This document shows, piece after piece, positions 8,021 to 15,470 of a stretch of DNA of 17,351 nt. The position numbers were made by a program, and so were the translations under genes. The notes below the pieces were generated by a model, which was given only the letters and a program-made list of their open reading frames with translations, was not told the origin of the DNA and searched no databases. The DNA comes from Microbacterium sp. (GTDB lineage: Bacteria > Actinomycetota > Actinomycetes > Actinomycetales > Microbacteriaceae), in contig QFPM01000032.1 in NCBI GenBank assembly GCA_003248655.1, positions 1 to 17,351 of the forward strand. Direction: 5' to 3'. Positions within the stretch are counted from its first letter, which is position 1. Each line of letters begins with the position of its first letter.

Positions 8021-9115
8021 ATGGCCCGCAGGAGCCGGAAAGCGCCGCCCGGTCAGCTCGAGTTCGACCTGTGGGGGCTGGCCGAGCAGACCGCCGACGA
8101 GCAGATCAACGAAGCAGCCGAAACCGCGACCGGACTGGAGGGATCGACACATGAACAAGTACGGAGCGCAGGCGATGGCGCACTGGAAGACCCACGCACC
8201 CCAGCGGTTCCAGAACCTCGACGACCCGACCCGGTTCTTCACCGATCTGGGCCAGGAGGCGCAGGGCCAGATCAGCGAACTGGCGCGACAGATCGAGACA
8301 ACACCGGCGTCGGTGCTGGCGAAGACGGCCTCTTCGGAGCAGACTTACTTGCAGGACGTGGCACGCCGGATGACGGCGCTACGGATAGCGGAGGAGGTCG
8401 TGATGCAGCAACTCGCCTGGGTCAGCGACCCGAGCCTGCCGCTGGACGAGGCCCGCGAGGAGTGGGAGCAGACCCGGCCGTCGGACGAGAATCTGGTGAC
8501 CTGGGCCGAGCGGATGCAAGACGCCCCCGACCTGATGCCCTCGACGGTCGACCTGGAGCAGAAAGCCAAAGACTGGGCCGTGCCGACTTGGTTCTTGGAG
8601 GGTCTGGTCGAAGCGGAGATCCCGAGGCAGTACCTGGAAGAACACCAGAGCCTGCTGGCCGAAGCGGCGACGATCCGCTTCCTGCGCGAAGTCCGCTAAC
8701 CTCCACCGCCGACGAGACCGCCACCGACTCGGAGCCTGCCGCGACGGTGGGGCGGTTCGTGCCCGCCACGCACGACGACCTCGCTCCCTCGGGCGCGAAA
8801 GCCCGCTTTCGCGCGAACATCGCGGCGATCGAAACCGCCCGGCTGCTGGTCGAGCAGGAACGCCCGGCGACCGCTGATGAGCAGCAGACGCTCGCGCGCT
8901 GGTCGAGCTGGGGCGCGGTGCCCGATGTGTTCGACGAGTCCAGGCAGGACTGGACAACCGAGCGTGAGCAGCTGCGGAGCCTGCTGACCCCGGACGAGTG
9001 GGATGCCGCCGCACGCACGACGATCAACGCGCACTACACCGACCCGTTGATCGTGCGGCAGATGTGGCGGACCATGACCGCGCTCGGCTTCGACGGCGGC
9101 AGGGTGCTGGAACCT
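8021..9115 (+). pseudogene. Truncated large methylase/helicase (N-terminal fragment)
   Basis: The start is clear: GGAGGT at 8007-8012 lies 8 nt before the ATG and the product begins MARRSRKAPPGQLEFDLWG. From about base 8747 the same frame encodes a segment typical of large conjugative-element N6-adenine methylase/helicase proteins: DDLAPSGAKARFRANIAAIE, LARWSSWGAVPDVFDES and NAHYTDPLIVRQMW. It ends at GFDGGRVLEP, where the family continues into the SAM-binding motif (roughly G-x-G-x-G). Here the sequence changes abruptly to unrelated DNA after base 9115, and a foreign stop follows at 9359-9361. The intact protein is expected to be well over 1000 aa, so the methyltransferase core and helicase domains are lost. 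The middle of the frame (8151-8699) is occupied by another gene in the +1 frame and reads as low-complexity shadow sequence. Confidence 0.75.
8151..8699 (+). CDS. Conjugative-element protein of unknown function (182 aa), nested in the methylase/helicase frame
   Basis: The ATG at 8151 is preceded by GGAGGG at 8137-8142, 8 nt away. Codons have strong GC3 bias, so this frame, not the overlapping +1 frame, is the coding one. The product is acidic, soluble and helical. It begins MNKYGAQAMAHWKTHAPQRF and continues with DDPTRFFTDLGQEAQGQISE. It resembles short proteins I have seen downstream of the coupling-protein gene in actinobacterial elements, for which I know no function. It lies entirely within the open frame of the truncated methylase/helicase. 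Confidence 0.7.
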   Translation: MNKYGAQAMAHWKTHAPQRFQNLDDPTRFFTDLGQEAQGQISELARQIETTPASVLAKTASSEQTYLQDVARRMTALRIAEEVVMQQLAWVSDPSLPLDEAREEWEQTRPSDENLVTWAERMQDAPDLMPSTVDLEQKAKDWAVPTWFLEGLVEAEIPRQYLEEHQSLLAEAATIRFLREVR

Positions 9116-9403
9116 GCGTTTATGCGCAAGTCAGGTGTCTCACGAGACAGGATCTGGCGGCGGCGTGAAGTAGCCGATCTTGATGACGGAACGAGTCTGC
9201 AGCACGTCGACCTGATACGGAATGTCCCTAAACAGGATGGTCTGGGCGAGGGCGGCATCGAGAACAGATACTGCATAGCGGGCCGTGGCGCCACGCTACC
9301 GGCGCGGTGCGCCACCGAAACTGGCCGCGCAATCCTGTTGACGTGCCCGTCGGCCGGCTAGAGAGGCTCGCTGTGCGCAGCGGTGGGGGTCACAACAGCT
9401 GCT
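9116..9403. other. Junction DNA between the transfer block and the PIN locus
   Basis: This 288-bp stretch starts where homology to the methylase/helicase stops and ends at the PIN gene stop codon. It holds TGTCTC-AC-GAGACA (9136-9149), a 6-bp inverted repeat with a 2-nt gap, close to the breakpoint. It also holds a minus-strand coding remnant (9140-9297) and a perfect 10-bp palindrome, GTGGCGCCAC (9287-9296). From 9298 to 9403 I see nothing that looks like a gene. No transposase or clear element end explains the junction. Confidence 0.5.
9140..9297 (-). pseudogene. C-terminal fragment of an unidentified gene
   Basis: On the minus strand a frame of about 50 codons reads ATARYAVSVLDAALAQTILF, then RDIPYQVDVLQTRSVIKIGY, and stops at TGA (9142-9140). 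GC-rich third positions and the balanced amino-acid mix look like real coding sequence. An in-frame TAG just upstream and the absence of a start show that only the C-terminus is left. I cannot name the family. It lies on the same strand as the PIN gene and downstream of it. Confidence 0.35.
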
Positions 9404-10522
9404 TTAGGAACGGCTGGCGAACCTCTCGGTCTGGCCTGGGAACTTCAATGCCGTGGCCCGGAACTCGGGGATCTCGTCGTCTTCGTGGTCTTCATCTGTT
9501 GGTAGCGCAACGACTGCAACACCGGTTGGTTCAATTCCCTCGAACTGCCAATTGTGGTTCCACCTGATGGCAACGGTGACATCGATGTGCGCCATGGGTA
9601 GCGAGACCACCTGGGGCACCGGAGAATATTGACCAGGTGTTACCTCGCGCTGCTCAACGAGCACTACCGAAATATCCCCGAAGATCCTCAAGTCGGCGAG
9701 GCCGTAGCGGTTCGCGTCGTCGCGCGCGATCGTGAAGTCATGGACCTCGACGATGTCGACATTTGAAAGCCGAATCGTCGCGATACGTGGAGATGTGTCA
9801 GACCCGAAACGAAGCGACCCCGACTGAAGCTCGACGCCCAGATCGTCGAAAGGCATCGCTACGCCGTGGTCCGCGATCTCCTCGTTCAAGATGACTGGCA
9901 ACTCCTCCTCCACACGCAGAGAGAGATCTTCCTCCGCGGGTACGAACTCGTTGAGCTGCGGCAGCAGCTGACCTACCCCGTTCGCGACCAGCGCATCGCC
10001 GCACCTTATCCTGCACGCTGCACGTAACTTATCGTCTTTCGAGAGCAGTACTACCGCGCCGTCTGCGCCGTTGATGTGCTCCTCTACACAGGCGAGTACG
10101 ATCGCATCCGCAGCTCCGGTCTTGATCCCTGTCTTCCGCTCGCCAGTACCGATCTGAAGCACCTGTTGGCGCAATGCGTCACGCCACGCCGCAGGCGGCG
10201 GTGCCCAGATCGTGGCGCGGCCGCGCAACACGGATTCGATTCTGACGACCAACGCGTCAATGTCTGGAACCTCGGGGACAGGAAGACGCGCGACCAACTT
10301 CTCGTCAATCCTCTGTCGCCGCACGACTTCTGCGAGCGATTCCTGCGCCATGCGTGCATGCTCGGCCCACTCCCAAACGACGACTTCAGGGACCACAATC
10401 GAAGCTCCGCGGCTCGCAACCTTGACTAGCTCGCTTAAGACGCGATCGTTGTAGTGCCCGTGCGGGAGGGCATTGGTGTCGAGGATCACAACAGTCGGGA
10501 CTGCTGCACGGATAGGTGACAT
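9404..10522 (-). CDS. PIN-domain nuclease-like protein
   Basis: The N-terminal ~165 residues form a PIN domain, an Mg-dependent ribonuclease fold. Acidic residues are at the expected places: D15 in VVILDTNAL, E46/E51 in PEVVVWEWAEHA, D139 in KTGAADAIVLA and D163/D164 in LLSKDDKLR. The remaining ~200 residues form an acidic, beta-rich domain that I do not recognise. At about 372 aa it is much larger than a VapC toxin (~130 aa), so it is not a simple VapC. The IS3-family insertion lies at its 5' end. The ATG at 10522 lies 2 bp inside the IS, and the first seven codons come from the IS inverted repeat. The pre-insertion start may have been GTG at 10489 (MILDTNAL), because an in-frame TGA precedes it in the rebuilt sequence. 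No antitoxin-like partner is adjacent now. GC content is lower than in the transfer genes. Confidence 0.8.
   Translation of the reverse strand: MSPIRAAVPTVVILDTNALPHGHYNDRVLSELVKVASRGASIVVPEVVVWEWAEHARMAQESLAEVVRRQRIDEKLVARLPVPEVPDIDALVVRIESVLRGRATIWAPPPAAWRDALRQQVLQIGTGERKTGIKTGAADAIVLACVEEHINGADGAVVLLSKDDKLRAACRIRCGDALVANGVGQLLPQLNEFVPAEEDLSLRVEEELPVILNEEIADHGVAMPFDDLGVELQSGSLRFGSDTSPRIATIRLSNVDIVEVHDFTIARDDANRYGLADLRIFGDISVVLVEQREVTPGQYSPVPQVVSLPMAHIDVTVAIRWNHNWQFEGIEPTGVAVVALPTDEDHEDDEIPEFRATALKFPGQTERFASRS
10499..10501. repeat. Left GAC target duplication of the IS3-family element
   Basis: GAC at 10499-10501 directly precedes the element's left inverted repeat and is matched by GAC at 16745-16747 directly after the right one. 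A 3-bp duplication is usual for the IS3 family. Confidence 0.75.
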
Positions 10523-10565
10523 CTGATCTGGCTTGCCCGAAGGGCGGGCCTGGAAGGATGGCATC

Positions 10566-10859
10566 GTGCCTAAGCCCTATCCCGCCGAGTTCCGTGACGA
10601 CGTGGTGCGTGTCGCCAGGAACCGTGAGCCCGGGGTGACGATCGAGAAGATCGCTCGTGATTTCGGTGTTCACCCGATGACGCTGACGAAGTGGATGCGT
10701 CGCGCTGATGTTGACGAGGGGACCAAGCCCGGCCAGCCTCGAACCGAGGCCGTGGAGCTGCGGGAAGCTCGGAAACGGATCCGGTTGCTGGAGCAAGAAG
10801 TCGAGGTGTTGCGGCGGGCAGCGGCGTATTTGTCGCAGGCGAACCTGCCGGGAAAATGA
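10566..10859 (+). CDS. IS3-family transposase OrfA
   Basis: This DNA-binding subunit of 97 aa begins MPKPYPAEFRDDVVRVARN. It has a helix-turn-helix (VTIEKIARDFGVHPMTLTKWM, about residues 24-44) and a C-terminal leucine-zipper-like segment (ELREARKRIRLLEQEVEVLRR). The GTG at 10566 is chosen because GGAAGGA at 10552-10558 lies 7 nt upstream; the frame is open to 10533. It ends in GGGAAAATGATG, where its TGA overlaps the OrfB ATG. OrfB is in the -1 frame, so a fusion by -1 slippage on the A-run or coupling through ATGA are both possible. OrfA itself is intact. Confidence 0.85.
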   Translation: MPKPYPAEFRDDVVRVARNREPGVTIEKIARDFGVHPMTLTKWMRRADVDEGTKPGQPRTEAVELREARKRIRLLEQEVEVLRRAAAYLSQANLPGK

Positions 10860-11458
10860 TGTACCCGCTCGTGACGGAGCTCGCCGAAGCAGGGATTCCT
10901 GTGACGGTGACGTGCCGGGTCTTGAAGCTCTCCCGCCAGCCCTATTACCGGTGGCTGGTCGACCCCATCACACCGAGTGAGGTGGTGGAGGCGTATCGAG
11001 CGAACGCCCTCTTCGACGCCCATCGTGACGACCCCGAGTTCGGGCATCGGCTCCTCGCCGACGAGGCCCGCGACAACGGCGAAGCGATGTCGGACAGGAC
11101 GGCGTGGCGGATCGCGTCGAGCAACGGCTGGTTCAGCGCGTTCGGGAAACCCAAGCGCGGCAAACACCGCCGACCCGGCCCGCCCGTTCACGATGACCTC
11201 TGCGCGGTCGTCGATGAGCACGGCCGCACCCGGCATGCGTTCGCCGCTGACGCGCCGAACCAGTTATGGCTCGTCGACATCACGGAGCACAAAACATCGG
11301 AAGGCAAGCTCTACGCCTGCGCGATCAAAGACGCGTTCTCCGGTCGAATCGTGGGGTACTCAATCGACTCCAGGATGAAGTCGCGTCTGGCCGTCCAAGC
11401 CCTCGAAAACGCCGTCCAGATGCGCGGTGACGTCGCCGGCTGCGTCGTCCATTCGGAT
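10856..11458 (+). pseudogene. IS3-family transposase OrfB, 5' part
   Basis: The first 201 codons of the DDE transposase are present: the N-terminal HTH_21-like region and the start of the rve/integrase core. The first catalytic Asp is in LWLVDITEH. The frame is broken by the RIT element directly after GAT (11456-11458), codon 201, which encodes the second catalytic Asp in HSD. Translation would run into the RIT repeat and stop at 11521. The 3' part resumes at 16417. Joining the two gives a continuous 300-aa protein with HSD|RGSQF across the seam. As it stands, the transposase is dead. Confidence 0.88.
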
Positions 11459-11541
11459 TATGCCGAGGTTTTCGTTAAGCCGAGGATTCGTGTTCTGGCG
11501 TGTGGTGGCGCGGGTTCGTGACAGTTTCCTCGGCTTAACAT
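11456..11541. repeat. Left terminal inverted repeat of the RIT element (86 bp)
   Basis: These 86 bases match the reverse complement of 16300-16385 at 84 positions. The repeat contains an internal inverted pair, TTAAGCCGAGGA (11475-11486) and TCCTCGGCTTAA (11527-11538), which are likely recombinase-binding sites. Its outer edge lies directly at the IS3 orfB junction. Confidence 0.9.
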
Positions 11542-11548
11542 TTCGGGG

Positions 11549-12580
11549 TTATCGGAGGCTGTAGAGCGCGCGGAGCGCGTCTTCGGGGATGCGAGCGACG
11601 TCGGCTGTTGGTGTGGCGGCGTTGATAGCGTCGCGCATCATGTCGATGGTCGCGAAGGCGTAGAACGCGTTCGTGGTCGAGATGTTCTCGTGGCCGAGGA
11701 GGCGCATGATGATGGGCAACGGGACACCTTGCTGGTAGAGATCCATCGCTTTGGTCTTGCGGAGCATATGACAGTGAACCCTCGCAGGGACCGAGGGGCA
11801 GTGCGCTCGTGCGGTGTCGGCGGCGATGGTGAGCACGTTCGCGACAGTATCGGCCGAGAGCGGCGCCGGTTGTCCCTGATGGTGGCTGTAGAACAGCGGC
11901 CTGTCCGATGGGAGGACCGCTCGGTCGGGATGGAACTCATCGAGATAGACGCGCAGGTGCCCGATCGTGGCCTCGGTCAATGGAACGACACGGGTCTTGC
12001 GTCGTTTCCCGGTCAACATCACGTGGCCCGGATGGGTGAGGGTGAGATCGCCGAGAGTGAGACGGGTGATCTCGCTGACGCGGGCCGCAGTGTCGTAGAG
12101 CAAGATGAGTAGCATTCGGTTCCGGCGTGATTTGGCTGTGTGGCCGGTGTGCGCGGCGAGGACCGCGCGAGTCTCATCCTCGGTGAGATACTCGATCGGC
12201 CTCTTCGGGACGGTCGGAGGTTTCAACGTCGAGGCCGCGTTGTGCAGCGCGACGAGGGTGATGTCCTCGGCGGCGGCGTAGGCGAGGAACGCCCGAATCG
12301 CGGTGAGCCGCAGTGTGATCGTCCGGGGTGCGTAACGCTGGTGTTCGTTCATCCATGCCAGCCAGGCTTTCAGATGCGTCCGGTCGAAGCAGTCGAACGT
12401 GACATCGGTGCGGGTGATGTGCTGGTGGTCGGTGAGAAACCCGAGGAAGCATTCCAAGCTGATCCGGTAGGCCTCAATCGTCCTCGCAGATGCTGAGCGG
12501 ACGGCGGGAAGATAGGTGTGGAGGAAGCCGCGGGCGAGGTCCCAGAAATCCGGGGCGCCGGTGACGACGTGACGTTTCAT
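11549..12580 (-). CDS. ritC: Tyrosine recombinase RitC of the RIT element
   Basis: This 343-aa site-specific recombinase has a SAM-like N-terminal core-binding domain (about residues 10-115) and a C-terminal catalytic domain. All catalytic residues are visible: R167 in YDTAARVSE, K192 in TGKRRKTR, H271 and R274 in HCHMLRKT, H297 in LLGHENIST and nucleophile Y307 in NAFYAFA. It is the last gene of the trio and lies next to the left terminal repeat. In the ancestral element its ATG overlapped the ritB stop (ATGA). That overlap is now lost through the 32-bp duplication in ritB. Of the three recombinases this is the only one that appears fully intact. Confidence 0.88.
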   Translation of the reverse strand: MKRHVVTGAPDFWDLARGFLHTYLPAVRSASARTIEAYRISLECFLGFLTDHQHITRTDVTFDCFDRTHLKAWLAWMNEHQRYAPRTITLRLTAIRAFLAYAAAEDITLVALHNAASTLKPPTVPKRPIEYLTEDETRAVLAAHTGHTAKSRRNRMLLILLYDTAARVSEITRLTLGDLTLTHPGHVMLTGKRRKTRVVPLTEATIGHLRVYLDEFHPDRAVLPSDRPLFYSHHQGQPAPLSADTVANVLTIAADTARAHCPSVPARVHCHMLRKTKAMDLYQQGVPLPIIMRLLGHENISTTNAFYAFATIDMMRDAINAATPTADVARIPEDALRALYSLR

Positions 12581-13577
12581 GCGAAACCGACCTCCGGCAG
12601 CAGGCCCCTGCTGGCCTCACGGGTGATGCCAGCAGGGGCCTGCTGGCCTCACGGGTGATGCCGGTGTAGGCGTCCATGAAATCCGGAGACGTGTGGACGT
12701 AGTAGTAGGTCGACTCGACGCCCGCGTGGCCCATATATACCTGCAGGTAGGGCAGCATCGCGGACACGTCGGTCCCGTCGGCCATCCAACGTTCCAGATT
12801 CGCATAAGCAAAGTGATGACGGAAATCATAGGGACGAGGCTGGGCACCGCCGTTCGGACGGGGCAAGCCCGCGTGGTCCCAAATGCGGTGAAAGATCACC
12901 CCGACCGATGTGGGCGTCACGGCCGAGCCGGTCGCGGAGACGAAGAACGATCGCCTGCCGGGAAACCACTTCCTTGACGTCGCATCGCAGGACCTCAGGA
13001 TCGCGGTCACGTCATCGGTGACCGGCAGACGCCGGCTGCGGTGGCCCTTGGACTCGATGATCGTGACATGCCCGCCGCGCAGGTCAACGTCTTCGGGGCG
13101 CAGGGCTCTGACCTCGCCGGTGCGCAGCCCGCACGAATGCATCAGGGTGAAGAACGCCGACGCCTGCCATTCCCACGGTGATTTCGATCTCACGCTCGTG
13201 GCCGCAGTGAAGAACTTCTCGATCTGCTCTCCGGTGAGCAGGTAAGGGTGCGAGCGCACGAAGGGTGCTCTCCAGGTGCTGTCGAGGACGTAGGCGTCCG
13301 GGTCGCGGTGAACGAGGACCCATCGCCCGAAGCCACGGATGTATGACATCCATGACCGGTAGGTGCCGGAGCTGGCAAGCCGTTCCGTGACCCATCCTTC
13401 AACGGTCACCCGATCCAACGTCGTCGACTGGTGGTGGGTGCAGTAGGCGTCGAACTGCTTCAGATACCAGATGCGGGAGAGACCAGTGAAGCCCATCGCC
13501 GTTTTGAACGCGACGTAGTCATCCAAATCAGCCGCGAACACACTGACGAATCCGTGCCCGGATGAATACTCGATCAT
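12474..13577 (-). CDS. ritB: Tyrosine recombinase RitB with frameshifted C-terminus
   Basis: The ATG at 13577 overlaps the ritA stop by 4 nt (ATGA). The catalytic domain shows R152 (SCGLRTGEV), K177 (ESKGHRS), R253 (PYDFRHHFA), H284 (YMGHAGVEST) and a likely nucleophile Y293 (YYYVHTS). At the usual first His of the HxxR box there is Y250. All of this lies before a 32-bp tandem duplication (12599-12662) that shifts the frame after residue 313. The present frame adds a 54-residue Arg/Pro-rich tail and overlaps ritC by 107 nt. Without the duplication the protein would be 322 aa, ending GLLPEVGFA, with its TGA overlapping the ritC ATG. Catalysis could survive; the tail and the coupling are altered. 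Confidence 0.85.
   Translation of the reverse strand: MIEYSSGHGFVSVFAADLDDYVAFKTAMGFTGLSRIWYLKQFDAYCTHHQSTTLDRVTVEGWVTERLASSGTYRSWMSYIRGFGRWVLVHRDPDAYVLDSTWRAPFVRSHPYLLTGEQIEKFFTAATSVRSKSPWEWQASAFFTLMHSCGLRTGEVRALRPEDVDLRGGHVTIIESKGHRSRRLPVTDDVTAILRSCDATSRKWFPGRRSFFVSATGSAVTPTSVGVIFHRIWDHAGLPRPNGGAQPRPYDFRHHFAYANLERWMADGTDVSAMLPYLQVYMGHAGVESTYYYVHTSPDFMDAYTGITREASRPLLASPVRPAGACCRRSVSHETSRRHRRPGFLGPRPRLPPHLSSRRPLSICEDD
12599..12662. repeat. 32-bp tandem duplication in ritB
   Basis: 12599-12630 and 12631-12662 are adjacent 32-bp copies that differ at two positions (CC versus GG in the AGCAGG..CCTGCT core). Because 32 is not a multiple of 3, the duplication frameshifts ritB. The copy boundary forms the perfect 18-bp palindrome CCAGCAGGGGCCTGCTGG if its two central G are taken as a gap. 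Confidence 0.88.
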
Positions 13578-14014
13578 GATCGTGCCCCCGCCGGGACGGG
13601 CAGCACGCATCCGGCCAGCCGCCCCTCATCAACGGTCAGGTAGATGCTGGTTGATTCGATACGGGCGTGACCGAGGACAGCGGAAATCGTCGGCAGTGCG
13701 GTCGCCGCGGCCAGCAGCCTCGACGCGGCCGTATGCCGCAACAGCCGTGACCCGGCCCGCGGATCAGTGACGCCAGCGGCGGTGAACACGACCGTGGTGA
13801 TCCGGTGAATCGTCGCATGATCAGCCAACGGGGTGTGTGGCGCGAGCTGGCGCAGGAAGACATGATCATCACCAGTGTCGGGCCGCTCATTCAGGACATA
13901 ATCGGCGAGGCGTGCCAGCAGTAGGCCCGGCAGTGGCAGCGTGACCGGGTTACGGGTCTTCTGCTGGATGAGACTGATCGTCTGTGATCGCCAATCGATA
14001 TCACCCAACCGCAG
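13574..14014 (-). pseudogene. ritA: Tyrosine recombinase RitA, C-terminal part
   Basis: This part carries the catalytic end of RitA: K275 (IQQKTRN), R349 (SRLLRHTAA), H372 (VLGHARIEST) and nucleophile Y381 (SIYLTVD), numbered on the rejoined 402-aa protein. At the usual His of the HxxR box it has Arg (R346). It is separated from the N-terminal part by the IS256-family element. After removing that element and one 8-bp duplication, the seam reads DIIDLRL|GDIDW without a frame change. Its TGA (13576-13574) overlaps the ritB ATG. Confidence 0.88.
14007..14014. repeat. Left 8-bp target duplication of the IS256-family element
   Basis: AACCGCAG at 14007-14014 is repeated directly at 15471-15478, on the other side of the element. 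Eight to nine bp is usual for the IS256 family. The preceding C is also shared if the element is drawn one base shorter. Confidence 0.88.
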
Positions 14015-15470
14015 GAGGGTGTCAGATCGTTTGTGTAAGGGGTGGTGCTCCTGACTGATCGGAGACACTGATGACCATGATTGATAAGCAGGCGCGTGAG
14101 GAGCGTCGTCGCGAGCAGCGCGAGGGGGTGGAAGCGCTCGAAGCGTCGGGCGCGTTGGACGAGCTCTACGCGATGATCGACGCTGGGCAGGTCCGCCTGG
14201 ACGGCAAGGACGGGCTGATCCAGCAGCTCATCAAGGCGGGCCTCGAACGTGGGCTGCAGGCCGAGCTGACCGAGCACCTCGGCTACGAGAAGGGCGACCC
14301 CGAGGCTGGGCTGCACCCGAACTCGCGCAATGGCACGTCCGCGAAGACCGTCGCGACGAGCGTCGGGGACGTCGAACTCGCGATCCCCAGAGACCGTGAT
14401 GGGTCGTTCACGCCCGCCCTGGTACCCAAGGGCTCCCGCCGTGTCGGGGGCCTCGACGACATGATCGTGTCGCTCTACGCGGGCGGGATGACCGTGCGGG
14501 ACATTGAGCATCACCTGGTCTCCACGATCGGCACGGAGATCAGCCGGGAGACGATTTCGAAGATCACCGACGAGGTCCTCGACGAGGTGATGGCCTGGCA
14601 GAGCAGGCCGCTCGCGTCGTTCTACCCGGTGATCTACCTGGACGCGATCATCGTGAAGGTCCGCGACGGCGCGCACGTGCGCAACAAGGCCGCTCACATC
14701 GCTGTCGGCGTCGACATGGACGGTATCAAGCACGTCCTCGGGATCTGGATCCAGGCCACCGAGGGCGCGAAGTTCTGGGCCGGCGTCTGCGCCCAACTCG
14801 CGAATCGGGGCATCGAGGACGTCCTCATCGTCTGCGTGGATGGGCTGACCGGGTTCCCCGAAGCGATCGAGGCGACCTGGCCGCAATCGACCGTCCAGAC
14901 CTGCGTGGTGCATCTGATCCGCTCGGCGATGCGGTTCGTGAACTACAAGAACCGCAAGGCCGTCGCCGCGGCGCTCAAGCCGATCTACCAAGCCGCTGAC
15001 GAGGACGCCGCCCTCGTCGCGCTGACCGAGTTCGCCGCCTCCGACCTCGGCGTCGCGAACCCGAACACGGTCCGTGTGTTCGAGGACGCGTGGGACCGGT
15101 TCACCCCGTTCCTCGCGTTCCCGCCGATGCTGCGCCGGGTGATCTACACCACGAACAGCATCGAGTCGCTGAACTACCAACTGCGCAAGGTCATCAAGAA
15201 CCGAGGCCACTTCCCCTCCGACGACGCGGTCGTCAAGCTGCTATGGCTCGCGATCTGCAACATCGAGGACAAGCGCGCAAGAGACCGCCTCAAGGAGCGC
15301 GGCAGGCCCCGCGGCGCGAAGCGCAACGCCGAAGGACGCCTCGTCGAGGGCCAGATCACCACGAACTGGAAGCAAGCCCTCGCGCAACTCGCACTCGCCT
15401 ACCCCGACCGTATCCAGCCCTACCTCTAACCCGAGCACATGCCCGCTTACACAAAAGACTTGACAAGCTC
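14015..15470 (+). mobile_element. IS256-family insertion sequence inside ritA
   Basis: This 1456-bp element has imperfect 28-bp terminal inverted repeats (14015-14042 and 15443-15470), 22 of 28 identical and sharing TTTGTGTAAG. It is flanked by AACCGCAG. It carries one complete transposase gene in the orientation opposite to ritA. With intact ends and an intact transposase it is the youngest insertion in the nest and probably still mobile. Confidence 0.92.
14071..15429 (+). CDS. IS256-family transposase
   Basis: This 452-aa DDE transposase of the Mutator-like/IS256 family cuts and rejoins the IS ends. The acidic triad is visible: D191 in VIYLDAIIVKV, D257 in IVCVDGLTGFPEAI and E365 in TTNSIESLNYQLRK. 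Family-typical context includes LTEHLGYEKGD near residue 70, GGLDDMIVSLYAGGMTVRDI and CVVHLIRSAMRFV. GGAG at 14061-14064 precedes the ATG at 14071 by 6 nt; a second in-frame ATG follows two codons later. It is slightly longer than many members (about 390-430 aa) but complete, with no frameshift. Confidence 0.93.
   Translation: MTMIDKQAREERRREQREGVEALEASGALDELYAMIDAGQVRLDGKDGLIQQLIKAGLERGLQAELTEHLGYEKGDPEAGLHPNSRNGTSAKTVATSVGDVELAIPRDRDGSFTPALVPKGSRRVGGLDDMIVSLYAGGMTVRDIEHHLVSTIGTEISRETISKITDEVLDEVMAWQSRPLASFYPVIYLDAIIVKVRDGAHVRNKAAHIAVGVDMDGIKHVLGIWIQATEGAKFWAGVCAQLANRGIEDVLIVCVDGLTGFPEAIEATWPQSTVQTCVVHLIRSAMRFVNYKNRKAVAAALKPIYQAADEDAALVALTEFAASDLGVANPNTVRVFEDAWDRFTPFLAFPPMLRRVIYTTNSIESLNYQLRKVIKNRGHFPSDDAVVKLLWLAICNIEDKRARDRLKERGRPRGAKRNAEGRLVEGQITTNWKQALAQLALAYPDRIQPYL

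Noticed and set aside
8014..8154. 46-codon frame starting at ATG 8014 and overlapping the 8151 start by ATGA
   Set aside because: The ribosome-binding site is only 1 nt from this ATG and the product is Arg-rich shadow sequence; ATG 8021 has correct spacing.
9404..10522. VapC toxin of a VapBC pair
   Set aside because: The protein is about three times VapC length and no VapB-like gene is adjacent in the present or rebuilt arrangement.
10559..10564. Longer PIN protein starting at 10564 inside the IS
   Set aside because: The extra residues come wholly from IS DNA overlapping orfA signals; a start at 10522 or 10489 is more plausible.
12140..12496. + strand frames antisense to ritC
   Set aside because: They are shadows of ritC, which has all catalytic residues in its own frame.
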